Shown: in pieces, positions 1-13,100 of the stretch
Numbering within the stretch: position 1 is the stretch's first letter
Layout of the letters: every line of letters starts with the position of its first letter
Program-made: the position numbers and the translations under genes
The notes under the pieces: generated by a model
Databases searched by the model: none
Told to the model about the DNA's origin: nothing
Seen by the model: only the letters and a program-made list of their open reading frames with translations
Assembly: GCA_030068145.1 (NCBI GenBank)
Contig: JAPJBO010000775.1
Coordinates: forward strand, 44,287-108,286
Source: Diplonema papillatum
Taxonomy: Eukaryota > Euglenozoa > Diplonemea > Diplonemida > Diplonemidae
DNA length: 64,000 nt
Direction of reading: 5' to 3'

Positions 1-751
1 CAGGGGGGGGTGCGGGAAAGCACAAGCAGTAGGTTGTCACCCCTTGTGGAACAGTTCAATCCTGCAAGATTTTGTCACCGTTCTAAAACCTTGCTGAAGT
101 GCACAGGATCGCCGAGAAAATCGAATGACGGGTCCCAAAGTGAAAACGTTACCGATTCCTGTTGAAAACATTAAGGGCGCGCCAATCGCGCCGAACGCGC
201 CAGCAAACAGGGTTTTCTGGCGCGGCCTGGCGCAGGAGCTACGCGGTGGAGCTCTTCACGGACCAACTCATGTGCTGTGTGAGCAGCAGGTATGAAAGGC
301 GACAGTGCAAGCTGTCATTGTCACCTGGAGTGACCGTCCCGCGCGAGTCAACCAATCATTCTTTCTACACAACAACTTAATCCTGTGGCCAAGCTCCCTG
401 ACCAATTGCCCTCATTCCACGACCGGAGAGTTCCGTACCTCCAGGGGAATCCCACGAACGAAGGACTGGGGGGCAGCAGCAGAGATGGGGGATTTGGCCT
501 ACGGGGTTTGCAGATAGTATCACGCAAACAAGCAATATTATTCTAAATTGGATTGGCCGATTACAATCAAAAATCACCTCAAGCGCTCGCGTTGTTGTGA
601 CTTCTGCCGTCAGAAACAAGGGGTTCAGCACGTCTTGCCGCATCGACACACAGTTTTTTTTCTTTCACTCCTGCCGTGCACCTGCTCTTGTCTGTAGGGC
701 TACAGATAGCTGAATGAGCTTCAGTCGTGCGTCTGGAAATTGAGCTTGTTA

Positions 752-780
752 CAAAACCGGGTCAGCTTGACCCGGTTTTG
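752..780. other. perfect 13-bp inverted repeat with 3-nt loop
   Basis: CAAAACCGGGTCA is followed after GCT by its exact reverse complement. No gene ends beside it, and the window is eukaryotic, so a bacterial-type terminator is unlikely. It may be the remnant of a small foldback element. Confidence 0.6.
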
Positions 781-1862
781 CTACGGCCCACGTAATAATC
801 CAGGCACTAATACAAAAGGTTACTATATTTTCGGGAAAAGTATTGCTAGTTTTTCACGAGTCGTTCATTGGATTCCGCGATGCGATTGTACACTCCCTAC
901 CTGTCGGACTTGATTGAAGGTGAAGACGAATATGTATTCTGCTGGAGTGCTCCAGCATCTTGTCTCACAAGGCCCCAGGGATGAAGTGTTCAAACGCCGT
1001 GTTCAGGTAGTTTGATCTGCTCAAGATTTAAAAGAATCCATCGTTCTCGCCGACCGCTACATGAAACCTGATCCGGGAATCATGCACCAGACAGCATCCC
1101 GCTTCTTGGCTTTTAATTCAACGATTCACCACTTCACTATGCCGCCATCACCTTTCCTCCAACATGCAAGCTCCTTCAGCTGGCATCTGATGGGTACACC
1201 ATCAGTGAATTTCCAAGCGTCGCTGGTAGGCACAAACCATGGCATCCCGAGGATGACTACCTATCGCCATTCTCTTTGTCGGAGTCGAGTACAAGATGGA
1301 CGATAGACCCAGTCTAGAGGAATGCGTGAGTTACTCAGGGCACATCGGATTTATCGGGCCACGACTAGGTATACCCGAGGATTCCATGCACGCACCCACA
1401 TCATTGTTTTTCGTAAGTCCTGCAGAATCCTCTTCGTCCTGCCGGGATGCGACTAGATGGCGCTCTCTTGCAAGAAGTGTTCCTCAAAAGAACCCATTTG
1501 ACGAAAGTCACCTGAAGACTCTATAATTCCGGATTCTCAAGCGAACTTTAACCCTAAACGCTAGCAAGTCAACGCAAGTTGACTTCAAGGATGTTGTTCC
1601 CAATCTGAGTGTAGAAAGGTGGCAGGTCGTTTGCGAAACGCTTTCGGTACTGAACGTCATGTGGGCGGAATACCGATCTGACCTGCTCTGACCCGATTTC
1701 GGCTCGAACCCAGAATCCAAGCTCCAGCCCTGCTGTTCAACTTTCAAAAAAAAATATCGCTAAATTAAACCACTTCCCCCGCTCCCTTCTTCTTTCCTTC
1801 TGCTAAATATTCAGGCCTGTCGCTAACCGGCGTTCCACGCTCCCCGGGGGGTTTTTGTTTGT

Positions 1863-2077
1863 CTATAAGCACCTGCTTTGTAGGAAATGCTTGAGGAGAC
1901 TGCCAGTTGCGATAGATCAAAGGAGGTAAATGTGCTGTAGCCCACACGAAACACAGGTAAATCTGGGTTTAGTGGCGGGCGTAAGCGTTCAACAACAAGA
2001 CCCACTTTGTAGTTGTATTGTTTTCTCCCCCTCTAGCCTCCTTCGAAATGAGCACAAGGCAGTCCCTCGAGTATTTT
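1863..2077 (+). repeat. dispersed repeat family R1, copy 1
   Basis: It begins near a TGCTTTGTAGGAAATGCT block, runs through AAAGGAGGTAAATGTGCTG, and ends at CCCTCGAGTATTTT. The same ordered blocks recur at 6459-6687, with diverged blocks at 55690-55852 and a fragment at 32963-33026. The core 1981-2036 starts GTAAGCG and ends in a pyrimidine tract plus TCTAG, so it looks like a 56-nt intron carried inside the repeat. Confidence 0.7.
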
Positions 2078-2363
2078 GGGCGGGTTCTTTCCTTTTGTAT
2101 CATCGTTGGGTTTTGGGCATCGTTCCAGGAGCCGACCTCGTCATGCTGTCTCATTTGTTGGGGCAAGAAGAGGTCCGGCACGGGATCAGCGCAGCGGGGA
2201 TAATTCCGAATACGTAGCCGTGTATAAACTGCCTCTGTGCTCGCGTCAATATGTGTCCGCAGCTTTTTGCCGTTAGCGTCCCTGCACAAGCATCACCTTT
2301 CATGAGGCGAGCATATCCTTCCAACGCGATTTAGACAAAAAAAGGCCACCGCATGGTACTGAA

Positions 2364-2432
2364 AGATAGTAGCTGGCAGCGTACTACATGCAACTTACCA
2401 AAGCAGGCGTTCCGCTAGTGCACAAACAGAAA
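2364..2432 (+). repeat. dispersed repeat, partner of 25253-25330
   Basis: Blocks AAGATAGTAG, GGCAGCGTACTACATG and AACTTACCAAAGCAGG occur in the same order at 25253-25330, with a few substitutions and a short insertion. Function is unknown. Confidence 0.6.
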
Positions 2433-5246
2433 AAAATTGATTGTACTCAGCTACGAGTTCAAAGGTGCCACCTTCATGCAGCGTTCCCGCGACCCCAAAA
2501 TCGTAAGTAGCCGTAAAAACTTCCCCCCCGAAAAGCGACCGCCAGGTTCTCGAAGAACCCGTTCTGTGCGTCAGTCCATTCCGATGCATTTTGCCGGGAA
2601 CTTCAAACAAGGGGGGGCAAGTCGATTCAAACTTGAAAGTCAGCAGTGATTTTCAATGCACAACCGCTGGCCTGCGAAGCCGTCACAGACATTGGGCTGA
2701 AAACGGTTTACAGTCAGTTTTTTGTCATAAACCAAGATAATGCCAACTTGGGGGGGGGGAGCCTTCGCACGCGAAACCTCGTTTGTGAGGGTCAGCAACA
2801 CCGATCTTGTGGCCGCAAACATCCTCTTTTTCGTACACTCCCGGAGCTTTCCTGAAACTCTGATGCATATGCACAAAGCAGTAGTCCAAAGGAGGCGGTC
2901 TACGAAGAGTCTGCAACTTACAGTTCATGCCGTCCGATAACAGCAATTTGCCTAATTGACGGGTAGTCGAAAACGAAGGACGTGGGGGCCCACCTGGTAG
3001 TCCTCTTTCACTACGAAGTGGACCTGAGGTCGGTCACAAAAGCTAAAAACGAGGTTACACGATGCGCATCCACAAGTGACACAGAAAAGCAAAAGCGACC
3101 CAAAGTACAAGTGGACTGCAACCGTAGACCCTGCTCTAAAACCAGACCTCTAAGTTACGCTAAACCGTGATGCTAAGTTCCAAATGCCTGCGCGATGACC
3201 AACATGGACTTGGCGTAGAGGATGCACGTTCTCTATGATCATGCTGTGCCTTGTGCTTGCAGATGAGATAGAAGTTGCCAACAAGCCGTTCCCGAGACTT
3301 ACAGGCCCCAAATGGGTGGCGATCACCGGCCTTTTGCCACAGAGTTTGTACGAACGTTAGAAAACCTCCGTTCAGGAAAACCCCCCAAACCCCTGTACAC
3401 CCCTGCTCACAAGTCAAACAGAGACTTCAAAAAAGACAGGCGCTTCGTTTTGGTTGTCCGTGTCGGTTGATCGTTTTCCCACTTGTATTTACCCTGTGTG
3501 TATTCAAGTAAGGAATACTGATCAACCACCAAAACGCGCCGCCTACGTCTTTTTAGTCTGCACAATACATTGAAGGGCAACCCGCAAGATTGTTTGTGTA
3601 CTAAAAACCGACCGCATAGCTCAAGAAACAGTCTAAAAAAAAAAAAAAACGAAAAATAAAAGCGACTGTAGCATCATCGTTTCCGATAATAGGCCGAAAA
3701 TGGCTAATACAACGATACTAAATCCGATGGTTTTGGACTCAGGGACAAACTCCCATGGTGGACCCAAATCTGATGCTGTCGTCTCGCCATCTGTGTGAGC
3801 TGATGGTAAAGACACGCACTGGTGAAAATTGGCGCGAGAGGATGAAACCCTTTTCCCATCGTTCCCAGGAACCTATGGAATCTCGCTTTAGCGACAGGCC
3901 TGAAAAGACTTGATAACATGAGGGAACACGAAGCTAGCTCTCCACTGCCAAACAGCTTCGCTCGCGCCTGGATCAAACTCGGAAGTGCATTGTATACTTA
4001 CCACTCTTCAGGGCTTTGGTTCGACGAAAGATCTTGTTTTCTAGTTTCCGCTTCGTGTCAGTCGCCGTTGGAGAGCTCGTTTTCAACAACAAAGCTACGC
4101 ATTTCTTTCCGAATCCTGCGTCTCGATTAGCCCTCACCAACGGGCAACCAGGAACTATTCTCCTGGTCACAGTCTTTCGATCCCAGAGTGTGGGCGGTCG
4201 CAGAAACCCTCCTCCCCTTTCAAGGTGTGCAGTAACAATAAATTCCTCAACGTCTTCTCTCCCTTCAAAAAAGAAAAAAAAAAGGAAGAAAGTATTGTGC
4301 CTGGTGTTTCGTGCCGACACCCACCTACCTTGGGGGTGTTCTTCTGTACGTGTTCCAGGCCTACTCTGGTTTGTCATTCACCCGTTACGAATCCACATAC
4401 AGTATTCCTCGACAGGTCCATTGCCTTCTGTGGATCCGAGTGTACTCGTGAATTCGTTGACCGCCGTTATTGCGAGGACTTTGCAACCAAAGTAACAACG
4501 AAGCGCCCTGGAGTGTCGCCCTTTACTTTAGCCGATACTTTGTACCTGATGTTGACTGCGCGGCGCAGACCGACGGCCGCTCCCTTCGCCGTGGTACGTG
4601 CCGCGCAGTGAACGTAACGCCCCATGGTTGTTTTGATCTCTGTACTTGTTTCTGCTTTCGTACGTTCGGGGGGTATTCCGGCGACAAGTGTTCTATTACG
4701 CGTTTGACACACGTTCTGGGTAGAGACCGTGTGTCGAAACCGGCATCCTCGGGGACAGCACAAAAGCCGTCTCGAGGCGGAATGCTCCAGTGTGGGGTGG
4801 ACAGCTTGTTCGATACACGGCACAATGTGTACTCTGTCGCCTGCTGCCCAGGTTTTTCCAACGCATCCAACTTCCTGGCCGAATTTTGGGAACTCCTGCC
4901 TATTTCGGGAACCCCCCGTCCGGAAACCAAACCACAGTCACCGATTCGTCGCTGTTAGTCCTCGACATGTAGACACGTAGAGTTTTCCTATGACCAATGG
5001 TTTCGTCCGCGCTGCCACTCGAGTGCCGACGTTCTGCTCTTAGCGAGCGAACCGCGGAAAGACTAGATAGACTCGATTGCGTTTCTCTAAGAGTGCGTGA
5101 AGACCGTTGGGAAACGGAAACGAAATTGCGGCTGTGCACGGAGCACTATCATACTTCTCTGGAACAGCGCGGTCGGGTGCGTGCGAACGATCATCGGAGC
5201 TTTGAGTGTTCTTACGTCTTTTCTTTGTTCAGGCTTCCCTTGGGTA

Positions 5247-5545
5247 CCAGGGAAAGCCTGCTACACGGGAGCCAAGCTTCACGTGTTCGGCGGCAGAGCC
5301 ACGGGCCTACGGGTCAAGTGGCTACCGACTTCCCAAACTAAAGCATCAAGGCTTGGCGCACCTTGGGTCTTGGCGCTCGCGCTGAACACAAGCTCGTCGA
5401 GACGGTCAGCCGCAGGGCAGAGCGGACGGGGTTGTGGCACTGTGCTGCCTCCGACTCAAGCTTTGCAAGCTGTGGTTGACCGTCACGTCCCTGGACAGGA
5501 GCGGCCTTTTCTTTTTCTTTTTTTTTCTTCTTCTTCTTCAGGCTT
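5247..5545 (+). repeat. dispersed repeat family R5, copy 1
   Basis: About 300 bp beginning with a CAGGGAAAGCCTGCTACACG block, passing CTCGTCGAGACGGTCAGCC and GCTGTGGTTGACCGTCACGT, and ending in a CTT-rich tract. The same order recurs at 12003-12296, and the second half at 41696-41879. The 3' simple-sequence end fits a retroposed element, but no tRNA-like head was seen. Confidence 0.75.
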
Positions 5546-6458
5546 CCCCTACTCGTCCCTCAGGGAAGCCCCACGCGTCGTCGGTTGAGTGGGCCTCAAG
5601 CAAATCTGCTGAAGACTTTAATCAGCGAACCTCATGTCCTCTACAGTGGATCGCTCCCGCCGAGCGAAACGACGTTTTTGCACGGAATACTTTCGTGCAA
5701 GAACGCAGTCCCGCTTATTCCTTGACCGACAACCGCCGGGGGGATTCTCTACAAACCAACGTCGTGCGTGTTTTCCTGTTGTGTGTGCGATGGTGCATGT
5801 CTAAGATGCGGAGAGTGACACATCAAGATCCTACACAGCAAGCAAGCATGGTGCAACAAAACAAGCCAAGTCCAGGGTCCGCGACCCTACCAAGAGATGT
5901 GTCGAGAGTTATGATTGCAGCCCAGCGCTGTTTCCTTAAGCCGAACGAAGAACACCGGAAGAGAAATTTCAAACCCTTCAAACCTATTGCAGTGTTATCC
6001 ATCTGTGCACCGAGCTCGTGCGCACAGAATGTATGTGTATGAAAAAAACTCGAACCGACCAAAGTATTATGGAGAGAACTCGCGGGCCGTCAGTTCTTAT
6101 GCACTCGAATTCCCATAAGAGTTTGGCCGCCGCCCGGTCGCGCTTCCCCTGGGGCTTGCCGATCTTGTGGCCACAGTCGACACGCTAGTTTGTGCCGGGT
6201 TGTTTCTTCTCCCCCCGTTTCCCCTTCGCGCAAAAGGAGCTAGTGCTCGCAGCAAAGGACCTAGCGCTCGCAGCAAGAGGACGGGGTCAATATACTTCGT
6301 GTGTTCCAGCCCACCTTTTCGTTTTCGGGAGAATGCAGGTGACGCAGTGATTGATGACCCAACCCGTTCTAGTTTGCGCTGCGAACGCGGGAGTCGAAGA
6401 AGTGGGCGCTCGCTTACAGGACAGACCCCCGCGAAACAAGAAAGCAGAGCCTTCTTTG

Positions 6459-6687
6459 TATAAGCAGCTGCTTTGTAGGAAATTTGAGGAGACTGCCAGT
6501 TGCGGAGTCACCTATAGTGTGGTACTATCGCAACAACATTCCAAATCTCAAAGGAGGTAAATGTGCTGTAGCCCACAAGAAAAACAGGTTATCTGGGTTG
6601 AGTTGCGGACGTAAGCGTTCAACAACTTTGTCGTTGTATTGTTTTCTCCCCGTCGAAATATGCACAAGGCAGTCCCTCGAGTATTTT
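6459..6687 (+). repeat. dispersed repeat family R1, copy 2
   Basis: Shares the TGCTTTGTAGGAAAT start, the AAAGGAGGTAAATGTGCTG block, the GTAAGCG core and the CCCTCGAGTATTTT end with the copy at 1863-2077. The intron-like core has lost the terminal TAG here. It lies about 430 bp upstream of the first gene's start codon. Confidence 0.7.
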
Positions 6688-7118
6688 CAGCCTATCGTGA
6701 CACAGTATCAGATTCTTGGAGTCTTGGCGAACTGCTTACCAGCGAAGCTCTCATTTGTTCCATGCTCCCGGGCCGGTGAGCACACAGCTGCAGGTCCTTG
6801 TGGTTGCAACTTGCACGGGTATAGAAAGCCAGCAAAATCACAAACCGCAACCTTGCATCCCCAACCTCAAGTCCTACCTTGCAGAAAGCTTAAAGAAAGG
6901 GAAAGCACGACATATTGCTCCGTCTTCGAAGACACACAGGCAGTTCTTCGTGCGCAAAGTGAGCGCAAATTTAGCGAAGGCGAACAACACACACCAGCAT
7001 CCAAGGGGGGTCCACCTGCCAGTCCACGCAGGGCCTGCTGCCGCCGAAGCGCCCTGTTGGCACGATATTTGCGTCGAAGGTACTTAGCTCCCTCGCCGGC
7101 TGCTTTATTTTCGCCGGC

Positions 7119-10100
7119 ATGGCGACGCGAAGTGCTTCCCGGTTGTGGCTGGTGTCCTGCGCAGTGACGCTGGCGCAGGCGACGTACACGTACCACCCCG
7201 TGCCGGGGACGTTGTGCATGGATGGGACGACGAGTGGGTACTACTCCTCGCCGGGCAGCGACGCCGCTTCCGAAAAGGTTGCCATCGGGTTGATGGGGGG
7301 TTTGCTGTGCGGGTTTCCGGAAGCGAAGGGCGAGGACTGCAAGGCGCAGTCCCCGGGGCCGAAGGCGAGTTCGGATACGTACGCGACGCAGATCAGCTAC
7401 GGGGGCCTGCCGACTTTCACCGCGTACGAGACGCTGGTGATGAGCAACCGCCCCGATGAGAACCCCGACTTCCACGACTTCCACAAGGTCTGGATCCCGC
7501 AGTGCTCTTCGGACATGCACATCGGCCGGTTGACCGTGCCCAGCCCGCTTTCGTACGGCTTCACGCACGCGGGGGCCCACAACTTCGAGCTGATCCTCGC
7601 CGCCTTGCGAGGGCGGCTCGCGGCGAACGTCACGGAAGTCCTCCTCACCGGCATCGGCACCGGCGGCTTCGGGGCCATCGCACACTGCAACCGCGTCGCC
7701 GGTGCGTTTGCGGCGGCGCAGACGTCGTGCGTCGCGATCGACGGGTTCCTGTTCCCGGGATCGCTGGGTGCCGCGGCCGACCCGAACTACATGTGGATGC
7801 TGCCGTCGGACTACGCGAACTTCGCCAAGAACACCCCCGCCGCCTCGGACCCCCTGCGCCTGTTCGCCCCGCTCCTGCTGTGGCAGGCAGACATCCTGGC
7901 CCCTTGCGCGCAGCAGCTGGGCACGGCGGCGGGCGCGTGCATCACCGCCTTCATGCAGCGCATGTACCTGGGGCCGAGGCTGTTCATCGCGCAGAATAGG
8001 TACGACTCGCTGCAGTTGCAGTTTCAGGGCGTCGCTGAAAACGACAACTCCACATCGGCGTATGCCTACATGGAGTACTACGGGCAGGCGACGAAGAACA
8101 GCACGGTCGACGCGACGTTCGCCTTCCGAAGCGACAAGGGAGACGGCGTCTTCCTCACGTCGTGCTACGGGCACCTCGTCGGCAAGGCCGCGGCACCGGG
8201 CCCCGCCCAGCCCCAGCTGCCGGTCATGACCATCAACGGCGTGTCCGCCGCTACGGCCATCGGCAACTGGTACCACAACAGGACTTCGGCCAACATCCAC
8301 CAGCACACGTGCTCAGGGGTCCACTGCGACGCGAGCTGTCGGGATGTACGGAGCTTGCCGGAGGGGCCCGAGCCCCCGTTTGTTCCCCCGAGCCCTCAGC
8401 TCGAGGCGCTTGCGCGGGGGACCTACAACAAAGGCCTCGGCCCGAAAAGCAGCGACGAGTGGATGGCGCCGCTGATCACCGGCATCGTCTTCGCGGTCGT
8501 CGGGATCGCCGGGATGCTGGTCGTCTGCCTGGTGTCGACGAAGTTCATCGGCTGCGCGTGCTGCTGCGGCGTTTCGTTCCTCGTGGCGGGCCTGGTCATC
8601 TGGTCCATCATCCCGCTGTTCATGTACACCGCCTTCCGCGAGGAGCTGAAGTACGACATCGACTCGCCCGACGACCTCTACAGCTTCATGTCCAGCATGG
8701 AGGACAAAGACGTCCCGAAGTACCGCGTGTTCTACGCGTGGAACATCACAAACATCGAAAGCGTGATGACCGGCACGTCGAAGCCGCGGTTGGAGGCCGT
8801 CGGCCCGTTCGTGTACCAGCTGTTCCAAGAGCGGTACAACGTCAGCTACACGGCCAACAAGGAGCGAGTCCGCTTCCGAGAAGCCGACATCCACAAGTTC
8901 CTGCCGGAGAAGAGCGTCGGCCCCGAGGACACGCTCGTGTACACCATAAACATGGCGTACGCGGCGCTCATCGGCGGCTTCGCGCAGCAGATGGGGCTCT
9001 CGGGCGAGGGCGAGGTGCAGATGGCATTCCCCGCCTTTTTGTTCGAGGCGATGGTGTCGGCCATCCCGAACATGGGTGTCGACGCCATCGCGCCCTTCTG
9101 GGGCAACGACCCGGGCATCGACGCGATGCTCGCGCAGGCGATGAACGTGCCGGGGGGCCAGCTGCCGTTCGCGCTCGGGTTCCGCACGTTCACGAAGGCC
9201 ACCGGCAACGAGTTCGGCCTAGACCCGCAGACGTCGATCAAGATGGTGTCCCTGCTGAGGATGGGCCCGGACGGCAAGGGCGCAGAGCGGCTGGCGCAGG
9301 TGATCATGGGCCTGAAGGCCGCGGCAACGTGCCTGAGTAAAGGGACGCCTTGCAGCCATCTGCCCGCTTTGCTCGCGGTTCTCGGGTCGGTCGACCCCGC
9401 CTTCGCGAACGCGACGTTGGTGCCTGTTTTGAACGACTACTTCCTGCAGCTCACCGAGGACCGGAAGCTCGGGCCGAGGAGCCTGAGCGTGCTGTCCGCC
9501 CTTTCGATGTCGGTAGGCGCCGACGGGACCCCCTGGATGCACCGGCTCTTCACGCGAGGCCCCGTCCGCGACGTGTGGTTCGGACACGACGACCCTCTCT
9601 TCAAGCTGGCCCAGGGGACTCGGTTCCCGATGCCGTTTCCGGGGCACCAGACCGTCGACGAGGATTACCTCACGTTCCCCGGGTTCAACGAGGAGGGCTC
9701 TGGGCTCGCCGACTGGCGCGACTCCTGGACGCACTACGTGCAGGCGAACATGTCGGACATCCCGTTTTGGAACGTCGCGGTGAACGTCAACCAGACCAGC
9801 ATCCGCTACACGCCGCCGAGCATCCCGTACGGCGCGACTCCCGACGGGGAGGCGGTGAAGCCCGGCATCAACCTCTTCGTGTCCGTCCTGTTCCGGCCCA
9901 TCATGATGAAGTACATCGGGGAGGCCGACGTGCACGGCATCTCGTCCAATACGTACGTCCTCGACCTGTCGCTGGTCAGTCCGGACCCCGCATTCTACAA
10001 CGACCGGGCGGGGTTCATCAACATGATGCCCACGACGGGAGGCGCCCTGCCGCTGTACCTCTCGGCGCCGCACTTCGCGTACGCCTTCAACTCGTCGTAC

Positions 10101-13100
10101 CGCGACAAGCTCGACGGCCTGCACCCCCTGGAGGACCCCGACAACATGATCTTCACAGAGCACATGACGGGGCTCATGTTCGAGCCGATGACCGGGCTCA
10201 TGATCAAAGCCGCCCGGCGGATCCAGATGAACCTCCTCATTGGCGCCAAGAATGGGCTCGACATGTCATACAGCTACCCGAAAACAGCGGAAACCCGGTA
10301 CGACGACGAGGGTGTCATGTTCCCGATGTTCTACGTTTCCGAACAAGGAGAAATCACGGACGACTACATCTCGACCCTGAAGAGCGTCAAGACGGTGATG
10401 TCGACGAGGTTCTCGGTTGCCGCGGTGTGCTGGATCGTCGGCCCGCTCCTCGTCATCCTATCCCTCGTTTTCGCGGTGAAGCACAAGCGCGAGGAAAGAC
10501 CGGGGGCGCCGGTGGGCAAGTACATAGTCGAGAGCGAAATGAACGACCGGTCGGACGATGAAGACCCGAAGTCGCCGGACCAGCTCCTGCCGGACAACGG
10601 CAATGGCCGCAACTTCGCTCCTGTGACAGACGCCCGCGGGGTATGTCCTCTTTTTTTTTTTTTTGTAGGAAAAGAAACTTGTTTCTCTGAAGACTAATAA
10701 TAATCCGAACGACAGGTTTGCCGCTCCCAATCCGTCCAGAGGAACAAAGTAGCTTGCTTCCCCTCCCTCCCTTCCCACTTGCTTCATTTTTCTTCGGAGT
10801 TCCCGTGGCACCACTTCATGTGGTCAGCAGCAAGATTAACAGCTTTCTGGCTTCACCTTTTGCTCCAACTATACTGCGCGCGGCAAGCAGAGCAGGAGCG
10901 GAGGACGAGAGTGACAGACACAAGCATAGGAGTGAGGGTTCTATTATTTTCTTTTTGACCCGGGACCCAGGGAAGTAGCTTGAGCTCTGAGCCCCACGTA
11001 AAATCCTACCAAATGTTGTACAGAGCACTTTTCAGGGTCCTTGGTGCGTGTGGAGCTCAGACCGACACTGTGTTGAGGGTGTGGGGTGTTCGGACGAAAT
11101 GCGGCATGTGCAAGTGGGTTTTGCTCATCGAAGGTAGCGCCACACAGCAAGAATTGCTAGCGGCTTTGTAGTTGTCACTACTGTCCACCACAGAGACTGT
11201 CCTTCGGGAAGCAAAAAAGCCATGCGAAGAAGGCAAGTGTCGCCTGGTGGTTATCTGCGACAGCAGGGCAGACAGCTGTGGTCTTCTTGGCAACACGACA
11301 TGTAACACTACATGAGCTAATACCAGCGCCGCAGGCGCGAAATTTTTTTCAAGCTAATGGGTCAGCGCTGCAGGTATCCAAACAGCAAGAATAGCCGCTT
11401 TGTAGTCACAGGGACTGCGGCAAAGTTGATGCGAGTCACGTGCACTTTCATGTACGCGACAGGGTGCTCCTCTTTGTGGTTGTCACTACTGCCCACCACA
11501 GAGAGCAGGGCGGACAACTGCGGTCTTCTTGGCTAAAAACAAGACATGAAATAATACACAAGCCAAAAATGCCAGCGCCGCAGGCGCGGAAATTTTTGCC
11601 AAGCTAATGGGCCAGTGCAGCAGGTTCCAAGTTTGAGGGTGTACATTGCTAGAACGATGATCCAAAGGTGCAGTAACCGTACTGTAGCATCATCCACCCA
11701 CTCACTGCCCACTACATACCTACCACCACCACTGCCCACCGCACCACCCACTGCACAACCTCCCACCACATGACCACCCACTACCGCTGCCCACCCACGA
11801 CACCTGACCGCTGGCTATAACTATAGTTTTTTTTTTTTTTTTGGATGTCGTATGGGGTCAACATAGTGTATATGAAGCTACTTCGCTGCCGGGACCTTTT
11901 GCCCTCCCTCTCGCGACGATTGCCGCGTCTTTGCCATCCGTCCCTCGGCGGCGGACGGCCTCTCTTTTTTTCTCTCTTCCGTTGACAACCCTATATTCCG
12001 CTGGGTGCCAGGGAAAGCCTGCTACACGGGGGCCAAGCTTCATGTGTTCGCCGGTACTGCAGAGCCACGGGCCTACGGGCCAAGTGGCTACCGATTTTCC
12101 AAACTAAAGCATCAAGGCGTGGGGCACCCTGGGGCTTGGCGCTTGCACTCAACACAAGCTCGTCGAGACAGTCTGCCACAGAGCAGAGCGGATGGAGTTG
12201 TAGCGCTGTGCTCTTCGACTCAAGCTTTGCAAGCTGTGGTTGACCGTCACGTTCCTGGAACCGGAGCGGCCTTCTTCTTCTTCTTCTTCTTTCCGCTAAC
12301 CAACCTACATTTCTTATTTCAACGAGTTGAAGCACCCCCTCCTCCCCCACGTGTGTCCGTGGCCGAAACACGGCGCAGACGGGACCGGTGCGGAGCTGAG
12401 CACACATACGTCTTGCAATTACCCAACATGCTGTTCTCCGCGCAGGATAAGTTCCGCATTCTTTTCCTTCGGTACTCCAACCACGGGTGCTGCACACGGC
12501 AACCCCATGTCCACTGTGAACACAAGTTTGCATCGCAGATTGCCACGTAAAAAGAAGACAAGTCAGCGCGGTCAAGCGAGTCGCAGTCACAATCAGGACG
12601 AGGGCCCTGAGTGTTAGAGCTGATTGCTCAGACACGATTGTAGGGGCCTTCTTCCCGTGACGGATTTTCCTGCGCCCTAGTAGCACGGGTAGTCCTGGCT
12701 GTGGCGAGCTACGAACAGCCGCCTGACAAAACAGACTCACACCGCTGTCTTGACAGTCTGTGTTGGCAAACACTCAGGTTCCGCGTTGATGATGGTCCGT
12801 CTTACATGTCCGTGTCTTAAAGGACCGAAATACGGTGCAGACGGGATCGGTGCCGTGTTGAGCACATCTTCGTTCCCGTTGTTGCAACTCACCCCCACGT
12901 GCGCGTCCGTGGCTTAAAGGGAAACACGGTGCAGATGGAATGTCGAGTGCGATGCCGGGCACAGAATCATTTCATGCACGTTTTTGCAATCACCCTTCCC
13001 ACCTTCTTCTTCCCCTCCGCCTGCAGCCTCAACGGTCTATAGCAACACTACGCTTGCGCCTCGGAGTTGCTTGGCGCGAAAACAGAGGGCAACACACACC

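Larger units (their letters stand above)
1..7118. other. gene-poor repeat-bearing stretch before the first gene
   Basis: I see no exon chain here with matching splice phases. Several overlapping ORFs of 130 to 160 codons lie at about 4.0-5.3 kb on both strands, but they have no recognisable family and no GC-rich third positions. A short open stretch around 1133-1315 reads like coding sequence (it includes a run LHYAAITFPPTCKLL) but has no clear acceptor or start, so it may be an old element fragment. Recognisable contents are dispersed repeats at 1863-2077, 2364-2432, 5247-5545 and 6459-6687, and a hairpin at 752-780. Confidence 0.5.

Noticed and set aside
752-780. rho-independent terminator
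   Set aside because: Eukaryotic context, no gene ending nearby and no functional basis.
4016-5588. cluster of overlapping 120-160-codon ORFs on both strands
   Set aside because: No domain, no splice chain, and partly covered by an R5 repeat; likely chance openings in a stop-poor stretch.
6867-8306. 479-codon minus-strand ORF
   Set aside because: Shadow of the GC-rich PAE-CD36 exon on the other strand; low-complexity Arg/Val/Gly content and no domain.
10641-10672. 32-nt mini-intron ending at the poly-T plus TAG
   Set aside because: Much shorter than all other introns here. A longer intron from the same donor to 13105 gives a phase-consistent exon chain to a stop.
11991-12773. 260-codon minus-strand ORF
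   Set aside because: Composed of antisense R5 and R6 repeat sequence; similar peptides appear antisense to every copy.
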